Shown here: piece after piece, positions 17,415 through 26,351 of the stretch | Numbering within the stretch: position 1 is the first letter of the stretch | Layout: the number at the start of each line of letters is the position of its first letter | Translations under genes and position numbers: made by a program | The notes under the pieces: model-generated | What the model was told of the DNA's origin: nothing | Seen by the model: only the letters and a program-made list of their open reading frames with translations | The model's database searches: none | From: Shewanella sp. GD04112 | Lineage (GTDB): Bacteria; Pseudomonadota; Gammaproteobacteria; Enterobacterales; Shewanellaceae | Direction: 5' to 3' | DNA length: 64,000 nt | Assembly: GCF_029835735.1 (NCBI RefSeq) | Contig: NZ_JAOEAL010000001.1 | Span: 2,852,001-2,916,000 of the forward strand

Positions 17415-17491
17415 AAGCCCTGATAGTGATGCTGGAATAAATCCGCTATTATATGCCGCTAATCCATTCCAAAGTGAAACATTTTTTGATT

Positions 17492-17710
17492 ATGGCAATC
17501 CAATCGAAATACTCAAACGCACAAGTTGAATCATTAATCGCCGAGATTTTAGCGGTACTTGAAAAGCACAAAGCCCCTACTGACTTAAGCCTGATGGCAC
17601 TGGGCAACTGTGTCACTCACCTGCTGGAGCGCAAAGTGCCAAGCGAATCTCGCCAAGCAGTCGCTGAACAATTTGCGAAAGCACTCGCACAATCGGTGAA
17701 ATCCAATTAA
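17492..17710 (+). CDS. yejL: UPF0352 family protein YejL
   Basis: Small helical protein of 72 residues of unknown function, typical Shewanella UPF0352 sequence beginning MAIQSKYSNAQVESLIAEIL. In-frame codons upstream (from 17453) are not conserved; no strong ribosome-binding site precedes either start. It stands before yejM and after divergent yejK as in E. coli. Confidence 0.92.
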   Translation: MAIQSKYSNAQVESLIAEILAVLEKHKAPTDLSLMALGNCVTHLLERKVPSESRQAVAEQFAKALAQSVKSN

Positions 17711-17776
17711 GTTAGTCGAGTAACAATCGTTAAAACAACATAAGATACAACGTCTTTTAGGAATAAGCGGATCACT

Positions 17777-19567
17777 ATGGTCGAGCGAAAAAAGCAAATG
17801 AGCCGCGATCGCGTGTCACGACTCATCAACTGGGGACATTGGTTCGCCTTCTTTAATGGCCTGTTGGCCATGATTGTCGGCACACGCTATCTGAGCAGTG
17901 TGGGTTATCCCGAAACCTGGTTTGGCTGGGGTTACCTCGCCGTCAGCACCATTGGCCAGTTCAGTTTTCTTGCTTTTATCGCCTACTTGATCTGCCTATT
18001 CCCGCTGACCTTAATCTTGCCTTACTCCAAGATTTTAAGGGGCTTAGCGGCAGTTATCGCCACCTTAAGCCTGTGTATCTTATTGTATGACACCATAGTG
18101 TATGCCGATTATGGCATGCACTTGAGCCCCTTCGCCTTTGACTTAGCCTGGGCTGATTTAAATGCGCTGCTCCACGGCACCTCTTATATTGTCACGCCCA
18201 TTGCCATTTTGGTGATTGAGCTAACGGCGGCTAACTTCCTGTGGAAACGGATTGAGAAAATCCAAAAGCTGAATCTTGGCAATAAGGTCATTACCTTGAT
18301 TGGGGTGTGTTTTGTCAGCAGCCATTTGATCCACATTTGGGCCGACGCGGCCGATATCACCGAAATTACCCGTTTCGATGATACTTATCCGCTGTCATAC
18401 CCCGCCACGGCTCGCTCTTTTATGGAAAGTCATGGGATTGATGGTTCTTCGCAATCGGATGATGAAGCCAATCATGCGACAAGCACGCTCAGTTACCCCG
18501 CACAGCCACTACAATGCCAAGCCGACAGCAAACCCAATGTGTTAATGCTGACTATGGATAGCTTACGTGCCGACATGGTGGACGCTAAGACCATGCCGTT
18601 TTTGCATCAATACACTGAGCAGAATCAGAGTTTTACTCAGCATTACAGTGGCGGCAATCAATTTAGAACCGGCATGTTCTCCCTGCTCTATGGCTTACAA
18701 GGCAGCTATGGCGATGCGCGCATCTTCAATAGCACTAGCCCAATCATGACCCAAAGCTTTAGACAGGCGGGTTATCAGCTTGGCTTATTTATCCCCGAAA
18801 CCAATCTGAATTTACGCTCGGCGCAGGCCATGTTTAATGACTTTACCCCCGTCATCGCCAAAGAAACCAATGGCAGTGCCGATGCGGATTTACGCAGCGT
18901 AAGCCACTTTAAGCAATGGCAAAGCGTGCAGCAGAGCCCATGGTTTGCCCTCGTCAACCTGAAGGCGCCGGAGAATTTTGATACCCCAGTCGGCTTCCTT
19001 GGCATCGAAACCGTCAAGGCCGATGCAAATTTGAAACCAGCGCAAAAGGTGCTGTTTAACCAATATCGCCAATCGTTGAATTTTATTGATAAGCAAATCC
19101 AAGCGATAGTGAGTGAGTTGCCGAGCGATACCTTAGTGGTAATCACCGGCGTTAATGGCAAGATATTCACCAGCAACAGCGACGAAGCCCAGCGCAATCT
19201 GTCTCCCGAGAGTGTCAGAGTGCCTATGGTCATCCATTGGCCCAATGTCGGTGCCAGTAAGGTTAAATACCGCACGAGTCACTATGGCGTAGTGCCTACC
19301 TTGATGACCCATATCTTAGGTTGCACCAATAACACCACCGACTACAGCGCGGGACGTAGTTTGTTGCAACCAAGCCAAGAAACCTGGATTTACATCGGCG
19401 ACAGTCGCATATTTGCCATTTACCAACAGTCGGAAATCACCGTCATCGACCGTCATGGTAAATACCGTATATACGATGAAAACTTTGAGCACAGACTGCA
19501 CAAGAAGATGAGTGCACCTGAGCTTATCCAAGTGATGCGAGAAGGCCGTCGCCTCTACAATCATTAA
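17777..19567 (+). CDS. yejM: DUF3413 / sulfatase-like inner membrane protein YejM
   Basis: Inner-membrane protein of 596 residues. Five membrane helices in the first about 190 residues (DUF3413) anchor a periplasmic alkaline-phosphatase-fold domain starting at NVLMLTMDSLRADMVDAKTMPFL. E. coli YejM (PbgA/LapC) senses lipopolysaccharide and protects LpxC from degradation through LapB; it is essential there. This gene has the same neighbours. Two start codons are possible (Met1 or Met8). Ends at a strong terminator. Confidence 0.92.
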   Translation: MVERKKQMSRDRVSRLINWGHWFAFFNGLLAMIVGTRYLSSVGYPETWFGWGYLAVSTIGQFSFLAFIAYLICLFPLTLILPYSKILRGLAAVIATLSLCILLYDTIVYADYGMHLSPFAFDLAWADLNALLHGTSYIVTPIAILVIELTAANFLWKRIEKIQKLNLGNKVITLIGVCFVSSHLIHIWADAADITEITRFDDTYPLSYPATARSFMESHGIDGSSQSDDEANHATSTLSYPAQPLQCQADSKPNVLMLTMDSLRADMVDAKTMPFLHQYTEQNQSFTQHYSGGNQFRTGMFSLLYGLQGSYGDARIFNSTSPIMTQSFRQAGYQLGLFIPETNLNLRSAQAMFNDFTPVIAKETNGSADADLRSVSHFKQWQSVQQSPWFALVNLKAPENFDTPVGFLGIETVKADANLKPAQKVLFNQYRQSLNFIDKQIQAIVSELPSDTLVVITGVNGKIFTSNSDEAQRNLSPESVRVPMVIHWPNVGASKVKYRTSHYGVVPTLMTHILGCTNNTTDYSAGRSLLQPSQETWIYIGDSRIFAIYQQSEITVIDRHGKYRIYDENFEHRLHKKMSAPELIQVMREGRRLYNH

Positions 19568-19646
19568 GTAAAGCGTCACTAAGCGAGCAAACTTTTACAG
19601 GCCGATATCCCCCCTGTAAAAGTTTGCGTTAAAGCGAGAATAAACA

Positions 19647-19676
19647 AAAAGCCCCACCTTAATCGTGGGGCTTTTT
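19647..19676. terminator. Bidirectional terminator between yejM and the old yellow enzyme gene
   Basis: AAAAGCCCCAC / GTGGGGCTTTT stem of eleven pairs, loop of seven, T-rich on both outgoing strands. Confidence 0.9.
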
Positions 19677-19695
19677 GTTTGGCGAACAACTCATC

Positions 19696-20808
19696 TCAAT
19701 CTATGGATGATTCCACTTTCACGGTGGAATAACGTTCTAACCAATGGGCGTAGGAGGAAGGTAACACCCAAGATGGACGGGAGACCTTTAAGGTTTGTGC
19801 CGCTTGATAAGGCCAGTGAGGGTTAGCCAAGAACGCTTTACCTATCATCACTAAATCCATTTGCTGATCTTGAATCGCTTGCTCCGCATGGTGAGGATTA
19901 TCCATGCCCCAAGACGTTGCCACCGGGAAACCTACTTCTCGACGCACTCGCTCGGCAATAGGCGCCAAAAAGGCCGGGCGCCAAGGAATGTTCGCCGTGG
20001 GGGTTGAAAAACAAATACTGACGTTGAGCATATCGAGGCCCGCGCGCTTAAATTGCTTCACCAAGGCGATGGACTCACTCAGGGTTTGCTCGTCTTTATC
20101 GTCAAATTCAATCACACCAAAGCGCGCCGTTAACGGCAAATGCTCAGGCCAAACCGCCCTCACCGCCTCCACTGTCTCGATAAGAAAACGGCCTCGTCCT
20201 TCGGCATCGCCACCGTATTCATCGGTTCTTTGGTTGGCATAGGTAGAGAAGAAGCTTTGCGCTAAATAGCCGTGGGCAAAGTGCAGCTCTAACCATTCAA
20301 ATCCAGCGTCGAGCGCCCGCTTGGCCGCCGCCACAAAATCGGCTTTCACGCGTTGAATATCATCAATCGTCATGGCTGTCGGTACTTTGCCAAGGTTAGC
20401 GCCAAATGCCACGGCCGATGGCGACAGCGTTTGCCAGCCTTGCTCCCCCTCAATATGGTCATCCCCTTCCCAAGGAATGTTGGCACTGGCTTTACGACCA
20501 GCATGGGCGATTTGGATCCCCGCCACCGCACCAGCGCCTTTAATCGCCGAGGCGATGTTGGCTAAGCCTGCTGCTTGTTCCTCGTTCCACAATCCTAAGC
20601 AGCGCGGAGTGATCCGCCCCTCTGGCGATACGGCGGTCGCCTCAACCACCACTAAGCCTGCGCCGCCGCGAGCAAGACTTGTGTAATGTACTTGATGCCA
20701 ATCGTTACTCAGCCCGTCGTGAGCCTGATACTGGCACATAGGTGCCACAGCAATCCGGTTTTTAAGCGTGATATCTTTTAATCTGAAAGGAGAAAATAGC
20801 TGGGTCAT
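19696..20808 (-). CDS. NADH:flavin oxidoreductase, old yellow enzyme family (YqjM/XenA type)
   Basis: FMN ene-reductase of 370 residues. TIM-barrel hallmarks: VAPMCQYQAHDG near residue 22 (with the Cys typical of the YqjM class), GLVVVEATAVSPEGRITP, QIAHAGRKA near 102 and WLELHFAHGYLAQSFFS near 175. Such enzymes reduce activated C=C bonds of unsaturated carbonyls or nitro compounds with NAD(P)H; the natural substrate is unknown. It is divergent from a LysR regulator 101 bp away, which likely controls it in response to an electrophile. Confidence 0.9.
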   Translation of the reverse strand: MTQLFSPFRLKDITLKNRIAVAPMCQYQAHDGLSNDWHQVHYTSLARGGAGLVVVEATAVSPEGRITPRCLGLWNEEQAAGLANIASAIKGAGAVAGIQIAHAGRKASANIPWEGDDHIEGEQGWQTLSPSAVAFGANLGKVPTAMTIDDIQRVKADFVAAAKRALDAGFEWLELHFAHGYLAQSFFSTYANQRTDEYGGDAEGRGRFLIETVEAVRAVWPEHLPLTARFGVIEFDDKDEQTLSESIALVKQFKRAGLDMLNVSICFSTPTANIPWRPAFLAPIAERVRREVGFPVATSWGMDNPHHAEQAIQDQQMDLVMIGKAFLANPHWPYQAAQTLKVSRPSWVLPSSYAHWLERYSTVKVESSID

Positions 20809-20885
20809 CTGACAGTCCTAACCATGGGTTAACTATGATGAGGACAGACTAAAACGAACGTGCCATAATTAAAAGCATCACCATA

Positions 20886-20900
20886 TTATAGCTTCTATAA
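20886..20900. promoter_or_regulatory. Candidate LysR-type operator
   Basis: Perfect inverted repeat TTATAG-CTT-CTATAA in the intergenic region between the flavin oxidoreductase and its divergent LysR gene, ten bases before the regulator's ATG. Spacing and symmetry fit a T-N11-A LysR box. Confidence 0.45.
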
Positions 20901-20909
20901 AATTTCATT

Positions 20910-21776
20910 ATGATAAACCCACAATGGCTCAATACCTTTGCAGTGTTAGTGGAAAAGGGAAACTTTACCCGCACGGCCGAAACCATAGGTATCACCCAAG
21001 CAGCAGTCAGCCAACATATCAGTCGCTTAGAGGAAGAATACGGCACTCTCTTTTTGCGCCGTAGCCGCCAACTCGAAATCACCCCCGTTGGTGAGCATTT
21101 GTTGAGTTACGTCAAAGATATAAACTGCGCACAGAAGCGATTACAGCAAAAACTCATTCAAGACGATGCCCATATTGGCGAGATAAGCCTTATCACGCCT
21201 GGCAGTATTGGCTTAACGCTCTACCCGTTACTGTTACAGCTACAAACGGAGTTTTCGCAGCTAAAAATTCATCATCGTTTTGCCCCCGATAATGAAATCC
21301 TCTCAGCCATTCTCGCTAATCAACATGAGTTAGGGATGGTGACCTTTAAACCGTCGGATCCTTGTATCAGCAGCAGCCATTTTACTGAAGAACCCCTCGA
21401 GCTGGTTGTGCCTGCGGGGCAAAAAATTATCCGTTGGCAAGATTTGCAGCGCCTCGGATTTATCTCCCACCCCGATGGCGAAGCCATGGCCACCCGTTTA
21501 TTGAGCCGCAAATATCCAGGAAGTCCAGGCATCCAAGAGATCCCCTGTAAAGGGTTTATCAATCAGATCAGCTTAATTCTCGAGCCCGTCGCCAAGGGAC
21601 TCGGCTTTACCGTGATCCCTCGTTATGCCCGTAAAGCCTTTGAACGACAAGATGAAATCTATGTGGTTGAGTGTGGCAGTCCAGTGGTGGACACCATTTG
21701 GCTGATCCACAGAGCCGAGTGGCCTTTGTCTCGCCGGGCACAAACGGCCATCGCTTACTTAAAAAGCCTGATTTAA
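20910..21776 (+). CDS. LysR family transcriptional regulator
   Basis: Regulator of 288 residues. Winged helix at the N terminus (INPQWLNTFAVLVEKGNFTRTAETIGITQAAVSQHISRLEEE-type helix-turn-helix, residues about 2-60), then a LysR substrate-binding domain starting ISLITPGSIGLTLYPLL. Divergent from the old yellow enzyme gene, so most likely its activator and self-repressor. Effector unknown. Confidence 0.9.
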   Translation: MINPQWLNTFAVLVEKGNFTRTAETIGITQAAVSQHISRLEEEYGTLFLRRSRQLEITPVGEHLLSYVKDINCAQKRLQQKLIQDDAHIGEISLITPGSIGLTLYPLLLQLQTEFSQLKIHHRFAPDNEILSAILANQHELGMVTFKPSDPCISSSHFTEEPLELVVPAGQKIIRWQDLQRLGFISHPDGEAMATRLLSRKYPGSPGIQEIPCKGFINQISLILEPVAKGLGFTVIPRYARKAFERQDEIYVVECGSPVVDTIWLIHRAEWPLSRRAQTAIAYLKSLI

Positions 21777-21970
21777 CCAAAAACAGAGAGATAGAAATGC
21801 CACGGCGAAAGGCGTTAAACGGCAAACTGAACGCCTCGCAATAAAAAACTAGCCATTTTAGAGCAACATAATTAATTGAATATCGGACAGATTTATTTTA
21901 ATGGGTTATATTAATAACCATAAAGAGTACCCCATGTTGTTAGAACTCATTCATTGCACGGCTGCGATCC

Positions 21971-22921
21971 ATGACAAAAAATGCCCCACAACACACAGAA
22001 GCGGGTCCCGATTCCAACCATAGTCAGGCCATTGATACTATTTTGAATAGCCTCGATGCGCTGGTTTATGTCTCTGATTTAGCGACCTATGATCTGCTCT
22101 ATCTCAATGACTACGGTGTATCGGCTTGGGGTGAGGCAAAAGGGAAAAAATGCTATCAAGTGCTGCAATCTGGACAAAGTTCACCTTGTCAATTTTGTAC
22201 TAACCCTAAGCTGCTGGATGACAAGGGAAACCCTGCTGGCGTCCATGTGTGGGAGTTTCAAAATACACAAAATAAGCGTTGGTACCAATGTCGCGATCAA
22301 GCCATTCATTGGACCGATGGCCGATTAGTGAGAATAGAAATCGCCACCGATATCACCGAACGCAAGCAGATGGAGCAAGCGCTAATAGAGGCAAAATCCA
22401 CGGCCGAACGCCTTGCCGATACAGACGAACTGACCCAGCTCTATAATCGCCGGGCTTTTTTCAATCTCGGTCGTCAAATCGCGCAGCAAGCCCAACAACC
22501 GCTGGCCTTTATCATGTTCGATATTGACCATTTTAAGCGAATTAACGACCACTGGGGCCATGCGATGGGGGATGCAGCGCTTATCCATATCGCAAAATTG
22601 ACGCAAACCAAACTGAGATCCCAGGATATTCTCGCCCGCCTCGGGGGTGAAGAATTTGGCCTGATTTTACCCAACACTCACCATGAGCAAGCATGTCAAG
22701 TTGCGGAGTCGATTCGCCACGGGTTTGATACGCAGCCACTGCAGCTTGACGGCCACAGCATTCACTGCACCGCAAGTTTTGGCATTGCATCCTTAAGCTT
22801 GCCTCAAGTCAATCATCCCGATGAGGCACAAACCCTGTTAGAGACCCTTTTCAATAATGCCGATCAGGCCATGATGCAAGCTAAGCGCGCTGGTAGGAAT
22901 CAAGTCTGTGATGCGGCTTGA
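21971..22921 (+). CDS. PAS-GGDEF diguanylate cyclase
   Basis: Soluble predicted c-di-GMP synthase of 316 residues. A PAS-like sensor (about 20-135) contains a C-rich stretch, CQFC and others, and ends in the DITERKQMEQAL linker. The GGDEF domain (about 150-312) has LTQLYNRRAFF, FDIDHFKRIND and the active-site motif GGEEF. An inhibitory I-site R-S-Q-D precedes it by the usual five residues, so the enzyme should be product-inhibited. No membrane segment. Stands alone. No strong ribosome-binding site seen before the ATG. Confidence 0.9.
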   Translation: MTKNAPQHTEAGPDSNHSQAIDTILNSLDALVYVSDLATYDLLYLNDYGVSAWGEAKGKKCYQVLQSGQSSPCQFCTNPKLLDDKGNPAGVHVWEFQNTQNKRWYQCRDQAIHWTDGRLVRIEIATDITERKQMEQALIEAKSTAERLADTDELTQLYNRRAFFNLGRQIAQQAQQPLAFIMFDIDHFKRINDHWGHAMGDAALIHIAKLTQTKLRSQDILARLGGEEFGLILPNTHHEQACQVAESIRHGFDTQPLQLDGHSIHCTASFGIASLSLPQVNHPDEAQTLLETLFNNADQAMMQAKRAGRNQVCDAA

Positions 22922-22924
22922 CCT

Positions 22925-22978
22925 ATTGCAAACATGTCCATTGCAAACATGTCCTTTGCAAGGAAGTTAAGGAAGTTA
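22925..22978. repeat. Short tandem repeats downstream of the diguanylate cyclase gene
   Basis: A 15-bp unit ATTGCAAACATGTCC occurs twice in a row (22925-22939, 22940-22954), followed by a partial third copy and then by two copies of AAGGAAGTT. They begin four bases after the stop codon. The rest of the 265-bp gap to 23187 holds nothing I recognise. Confidence 0.8.
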
Positions 22979-23186
22979 AGCCATTTAAGACGCTGTAAGA
23001 CACGTGATGAGATAAAAAGCTTTCACTTGATGACCAATAAAGCCGTTTTGGCCGCCATTGGGTTCAGTTTAAGACCCCAAAGCATGGCTAAACGGCTTAA
23101 AAGCTTGTCTCCATTGCGCTGGTGCGTAATCAACTAAATTTAATGTCGTCGCAAGGAATAGCCCTTATTTAGCTCATGATCCAGCT

Positions 23187-24086
23187 CTAAAAGTTTCTTG
23201 ATTTAAAGATCTTAAGCCCACCTTCTAGCATCAATACAATAACGGCAAACCAAATACCGATATAAGTCGGCCATTCACTTCGGCTAATTGTCTCGCCCAG
23301 CATGATTGCAACAACGAGTAACAATAAGGGTTCAACATAGATAAGTAACCCGAACAGGCTCAGATTCAAGTGCGGCGCAGATAATGATTGCAACCCAAGG
23401 GCTAAAGCACTGATGGCACCTAAACCTATGGCTAACCACAGCGGCAAGCTGCTCTCGCCAAAGCTGCCAATCACGTAGCCGCCATTTAAGATGAAGTAAA
23501 TGCAGAATGGTACGCTGAGCAGCATATCAAACCAGACGCCACCAATATTATTGGTATCGGTTTTGTGCCTTAGCCAAAAATAGATTGGATATCCTAAGCA
23601 GATAGCCAGTGTTGGCCAAGTCAAGGTTTGAGAAATACCAACCTGATTCACTACCCCAAGTAAAGCTAACAGACAGGCGATCCACTGCATTTTAGACATC
23701 TTGTCATTAAAGGCGAATCGGCCAACCAACACCATGGTAATAGGCATAATAAAATATCCCAGTGATACAGCTAAGCCGTACCCATTGCCAGGAGCCCACA
23801 TAAATAACCAAAGTTGAATGCCGATTAAAAAGCTGGATGCGATTCGAGTTAACCAAAAGTGTTTTTCGTGAATGACTCGCTGATAAATAACGATGACTTG
23901 CGACCAGTAGCCACGAACAAGGATGAAGAGGGTTAACATTGGCATGGTGAATAAAATGCGCCAACCATAGATTTCTTCACCGCTGAGCGCGTCGAGCAGA
24001 GCCGTGTAAGCAAACATTATCGCAAAGAGCGCCGAAGCGGCCACATTTAAGCTGACACCGAACAAGGTATTAGGAGCTGATTTCAT
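23187..24086 (-). CDS. EamA/RarD-like transporter of the DMT superfamily
   Basis: Inner-membrane protein of 299 residues with about ten hydrophobic helices, starting LFGVSLNVAASALFAIMFAYTALL. The order of helices, WRILFTMPML and SLGYFIMPITMVLVGRFAFNDKMS resemble RarD-type exporters. Substrate is unknown, but a divergent Lrp-type regulator suggests an amino acid or related metabolite. I chose ATG 24086 over TTG 24095. Base composition here is more AT-rich than in the flanking core genes. Confidence 0.82.
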   Translation of the reverse strand: MKSAPNTLFGVSLNVAASALFAIMFAYTALLDALSGEEIYGWRILFTMPMLTLFILVRGYWSQVIVIYQRVIHEKHFWLTRIASSFLIGIQLWLFMWAPGNGYGLAVSLGYFIMPITMVLVGRFAFNDKMSKMQWIACLLALLGVVNQVGISQTLTWPTLAICLGYPIYFWLRHKTDTNNIGGVWFDMLLSVPFCIYFILNGGYVIGSFGESSLPLWLAIGLGAISALALGLQSLSAPHLNLSLFGLLIYVEPLLLLVVAIMLGETISRSEWPTYIGIWFAVIVLMLEGGLKIFKSRNF

Positions 24087-24195
24087 AACGTCCAACAGAA
24101 AATGGGTAATTGAGTGGTATTTTATTGTGTTAACTTAGGGATTATTTCTCTAAATTGATGCTATTTTCGATAAAATTTCTCACTTGGATGCTAAT

Positions 24196-24648
24196 ATGTC
24201 GCTCGATAAATACGATCATGCTCTTCTAGCCTTGCTGCAAGTGAACTGTCAAACTTCTTTACGAGAGTTGGCAGAATCGGTTCACTTGTCTACGGCTTCA
24301 GTTCAGCGCCGCATTCAAAAGCTGAAAGACGACGGTTATATCCAATCTACAGTCGCTATTTTAAACCCTGATAAACTGAATAAAGTCATAACCATTTTCG
24401 TTGAAGTTCAGGTTGAGAAAACCGATATCAATGCGCTCAGGCAATTGAAACAAGACTTTTCTGGTCCAGAAGTTCAGCAATGCTACTACGTTACTGGGGA
24501 TGCCGATTTTATGCTGGTACTGCTAGTACCGCACATGCAACGTTTCCAAGCACTTTGTGATCAAATGTTCCACAATAATCCGAATGTAAAATGGTTCAGA
24601 ACCATAGTGGCGTTAGACCGAGTTAAGACGACGTTAAATGTATTGTAA
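24196..24648 (+). CDS. Lrp/AsnC family transcriptional regulator
   Basis: Regulator of 150 residues: helix-turn-helix (DHALLALLQVNCQTSLRELAESVHLSTASVQRRIQKL, about 5-48) and a RAM ligand-binding domain with the family glycine region CYYVTGDADFMLVLLV. Divergent from the EamA transporter, with 109 bp between the two start codons, so probably its local amino-acid-responsive regulator. ATG 24196 is preferred to the TTG four codons upstream. Confidence 0.88.
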   Translation: MSLDKYDHALLALLQVNCQTSLRELAESVHLSTASVQRRIQKLKDDGYIQSTVAILNPDKLNKVITIFVEVQVEKTDINALRQLKQDFSGPEVQQCYYVTGDADFMLVLLVPHMQRFQALCDQMFHNNPNVKWFRTIVALDRVKTTLNVL

Positions 24649-25249
24649 CGTCGCATAATATATTGTTTTTTATTAAATTTGCTACGACATTACAATGGGC
24701 TCATCCATTGTTTACGGCGTCAATTGCTCCAACCGGATAGCCAGTAATAGTGCAGCGCCATAATATCTCATACTAAGTATTACTGCATCCACTTAAGCGG
24801 CTGTATTTCATTGATATTTTCCATTTACATCAGGAATGCCCCAAAGTGTGTTTTGCAGTTCAAAAGGGTATTGGCCAAGTAACGTTTTGCCTATAAAAAA
24901 GTTGATGGTTCAACTTAGAAGTTATGCATTCCATCTTTTTGTAGTTTGAATGCTTTAATCAAAGTCGTGAGGCCTTCCCCCCTGATTTATAATCAAGAGC
25001 CGACCAAGGAGGACTGCTCGTCCTATCAAAAACGTCCATGTTAAACTACCAGTTCGATATCCCTATCTCACGCTCAAAATGACCGTTAACCTTAGCCCTT
25101 GGATACTCCAAGACGCCCCAACGGAGTTGAAAACCGCTTGTGCTCATCGCCAAATTTGCTATCGCTTTCCAAGGGTAACAGAGGTTAATCCAAATGAGTG
25201 TTAGGACTTTATTTTTGCAAACCTAGAACCGACTCAGGCGTAACAGCTA
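24649..25249. other. Non-coding stretch with a possible gene remnant
   Basis: About 600 bp without a clear gene. A frame on the plus strand stays open from 24986 to 25204 and reads like protein in its second half (see findings). A hairpin AGGAC/GTCCT lies near 25010-25024. No insertion sequence seen. Confidence 0.5.
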
Positions 25250-25681
25250 ATGGACATCAAAGCACTAATTGAACAAATAGAGAATACTGATTGGCTTAGC
25301 CAAGCAGAGCACATCTTAGCGATTTCTCAATTACAAATTGAATGGGATTGGTTACCGAGCAGCAGAGATCAATCCGATCCTTTCGAAGGAACATATCCTA
25401 CTAAACCAGACGAACTGATCTACGACAAAGAGGCTGAGAAAATGGTTTATAAAGCCGCATTGAGATCGTTGCGAAGCGTTGGTAAGGCTCATCCTAAACT
25501 CGTCGATGGCCCCCATAACTACACTGAGGCAATGAAAGGTAGCGCGCTGTTCGCTTGCAAACACGCAGCTAAAGAGGTCCTTTCCAATCAGCCAGGAAAG
25601 TGGGTAGCAATTTTAGCATTATATAATAGCGGTGTGTGGCCATGTGGCATAACACAAACTGGGGAATTGGTGATCCTGTAA
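25250..25681 (+). CDS. Hypothetical protein
   Basis: Soluble acidic protein of 143 residues not recognised. It has LIYDKEAEKMVYKAALRSLRSVG, FACKHAAKEVL and a hydrophobic WVAILALYNSGVWPCGI near the C terminus; no signal peptide or membrane helix. No clear ribosome-binding site (ACAGCTA before ATG). It lies in an AT-richer stretch next to the 3' end of a tRNA gene, so it may be acquired DNA. Confidence 0.55.
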   Translation: MDIKALIEQIENTDWLSQAEHILAISQLQIEWDWLPSSRDQSDPFEGTYPTKPDELIYDKEAEKMVYKAALRSLRSVGKAHPKLVDGPHNYTEAMKGSALFACKHAAKEVLSNQPGKWVAILALYNSGVWPCGITQTGELVIL

Positions 25682-25878
25682 AAACAGTCAGGACACTGGA
25701 GCTGCTTCGTATTCAGCAACCTTCAGTGTTACAACACCTAGCTAAAGTTGAAAGTCGCACTCGATTAATTAAAGTTATTGCTAAGTTTATCGCCTTACTG
25801 GTTAAACCCATTACTTCCTTTCAATCTCTAGATAGCAGTAAAAAGCCAGATTACAGACACAAAAAAGCCCGCAACTGA
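25642..25878 (+). CDS. Possible small protein overlapping the preceding gene
   Basis: Frame of 78 codons from ATG 25642, overlapping the last 40 bp of the upstream gene in another frame. The product would be basic (KTVRTLELLRIQQPSVLQHL..., then LIKVIAKFIALLVK). It could be a real translationally coupled gene, the end of the upstream gene after a frameshift, or chance. No ribosome-binding site stands out. Confidence 0.25.
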   Translation: MWHNTNWGIGDPVKTVRTLELLRIQQPSVLQHLAKVESRTRLIKVIAKFIALLVKPITSFQSLDSSKKPDYRHKKARN

Positions 25879-25897
25879 TTTAGATTGCAGGCTTTAT
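25863..25897. terminator. Hairpin between the hypothetical gene and tRNA-Pro
   Basis: AAAGCCCGCAA / TTGCAGGCTTT stem with one mismatch and a ten-base loop, followed by TATTGTTT on the plus strand and by T-rich sequence on the minus strand. Confidence 0.65.
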
Positions 25898-25909
25898 TGT
25901 TTATGAATT

Positions 25910-25986
25910 TGGTCGGTATGAGAGGATTCGAACCTCCGACCCCTGACACCCCATGACAGTGCGCTACCGGGCTGCGCTACATACCG
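25910..25986 (-). tRNA. tRNA-Pro, anticodon GGG
   Basis: Full cloverleaf on the minus strand. Acceptor CGGTATG / CATACCG, D arm GCGC AGCCCGGTA GCGC, anticodon arm CTGTC ATGGGGT GTCAG with anticodon GGG, T arm GGAGG TTCGAAT CCTCT, discriminator A and an encoded CCA. It closely follows E. coli tRNA-Pro(GGG), which has the same ATGGGGT anticodon loop. The anticodon stem has one T-T mismatch. Confidence 0.95.
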
Positions 25987-26351
25987 AAAATTTTCGTGCT
26001 TAAATAAACTGACTTGGTTAAGCTTAAGCACTTGTTACTTAAGATGCTATCGAGTGGGGTTCACCTTAAGTGACGCAGACTTTATCAAGTGGATTGCATC
26101 AACGCAAGTGCTTAGTGAAATGAGTTTGACCAACTGCTTAGTTTCTGGTCTGAATGGTGAGTTTTTACAAAAACCATCGCCTCTTTTGCCCCTAAATGCG
26201 GCGGAGAGGCCCAGACTGTGACCTGAGGCGAAACTTAAGTTTTCGCATTCAATATCAAATTAAGAAACATCTGCTAAGCTAGTTATCATTAATCGTTTCA
26301 ATGCAATAGATTGCTTTTTAAGCATAAATTTTTGATGAAAAGGAATTATCA
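25987..26351. other. Intergenic region between tRNA-Pro and a diguanylate cyclase
   Basis: 365 bp with no gene. It must contain the tRNA promoter (minus strand) and the promoter of the following gene; I see no element clear enough to assign. Confidence 0.5.

Noticed and set aside
18775..19275. Antisense frame of 166 codons inside yejM
   Set aside because: Shadow of the sulfatase domain codons; the product has no recognisable features.
22934..23137. 67-codon basic frame after the diguanylate cyclase gene
   Set aside because: It runs through the tandem repeats, has no ribosome-binding site and looks like chance.
25900..25990. Attachment site duplication at tRNA-Pro
   Set aside because: No second copy of the tRNA 3' end was found between 22.9 and 25.9 kb and there is no integrase.
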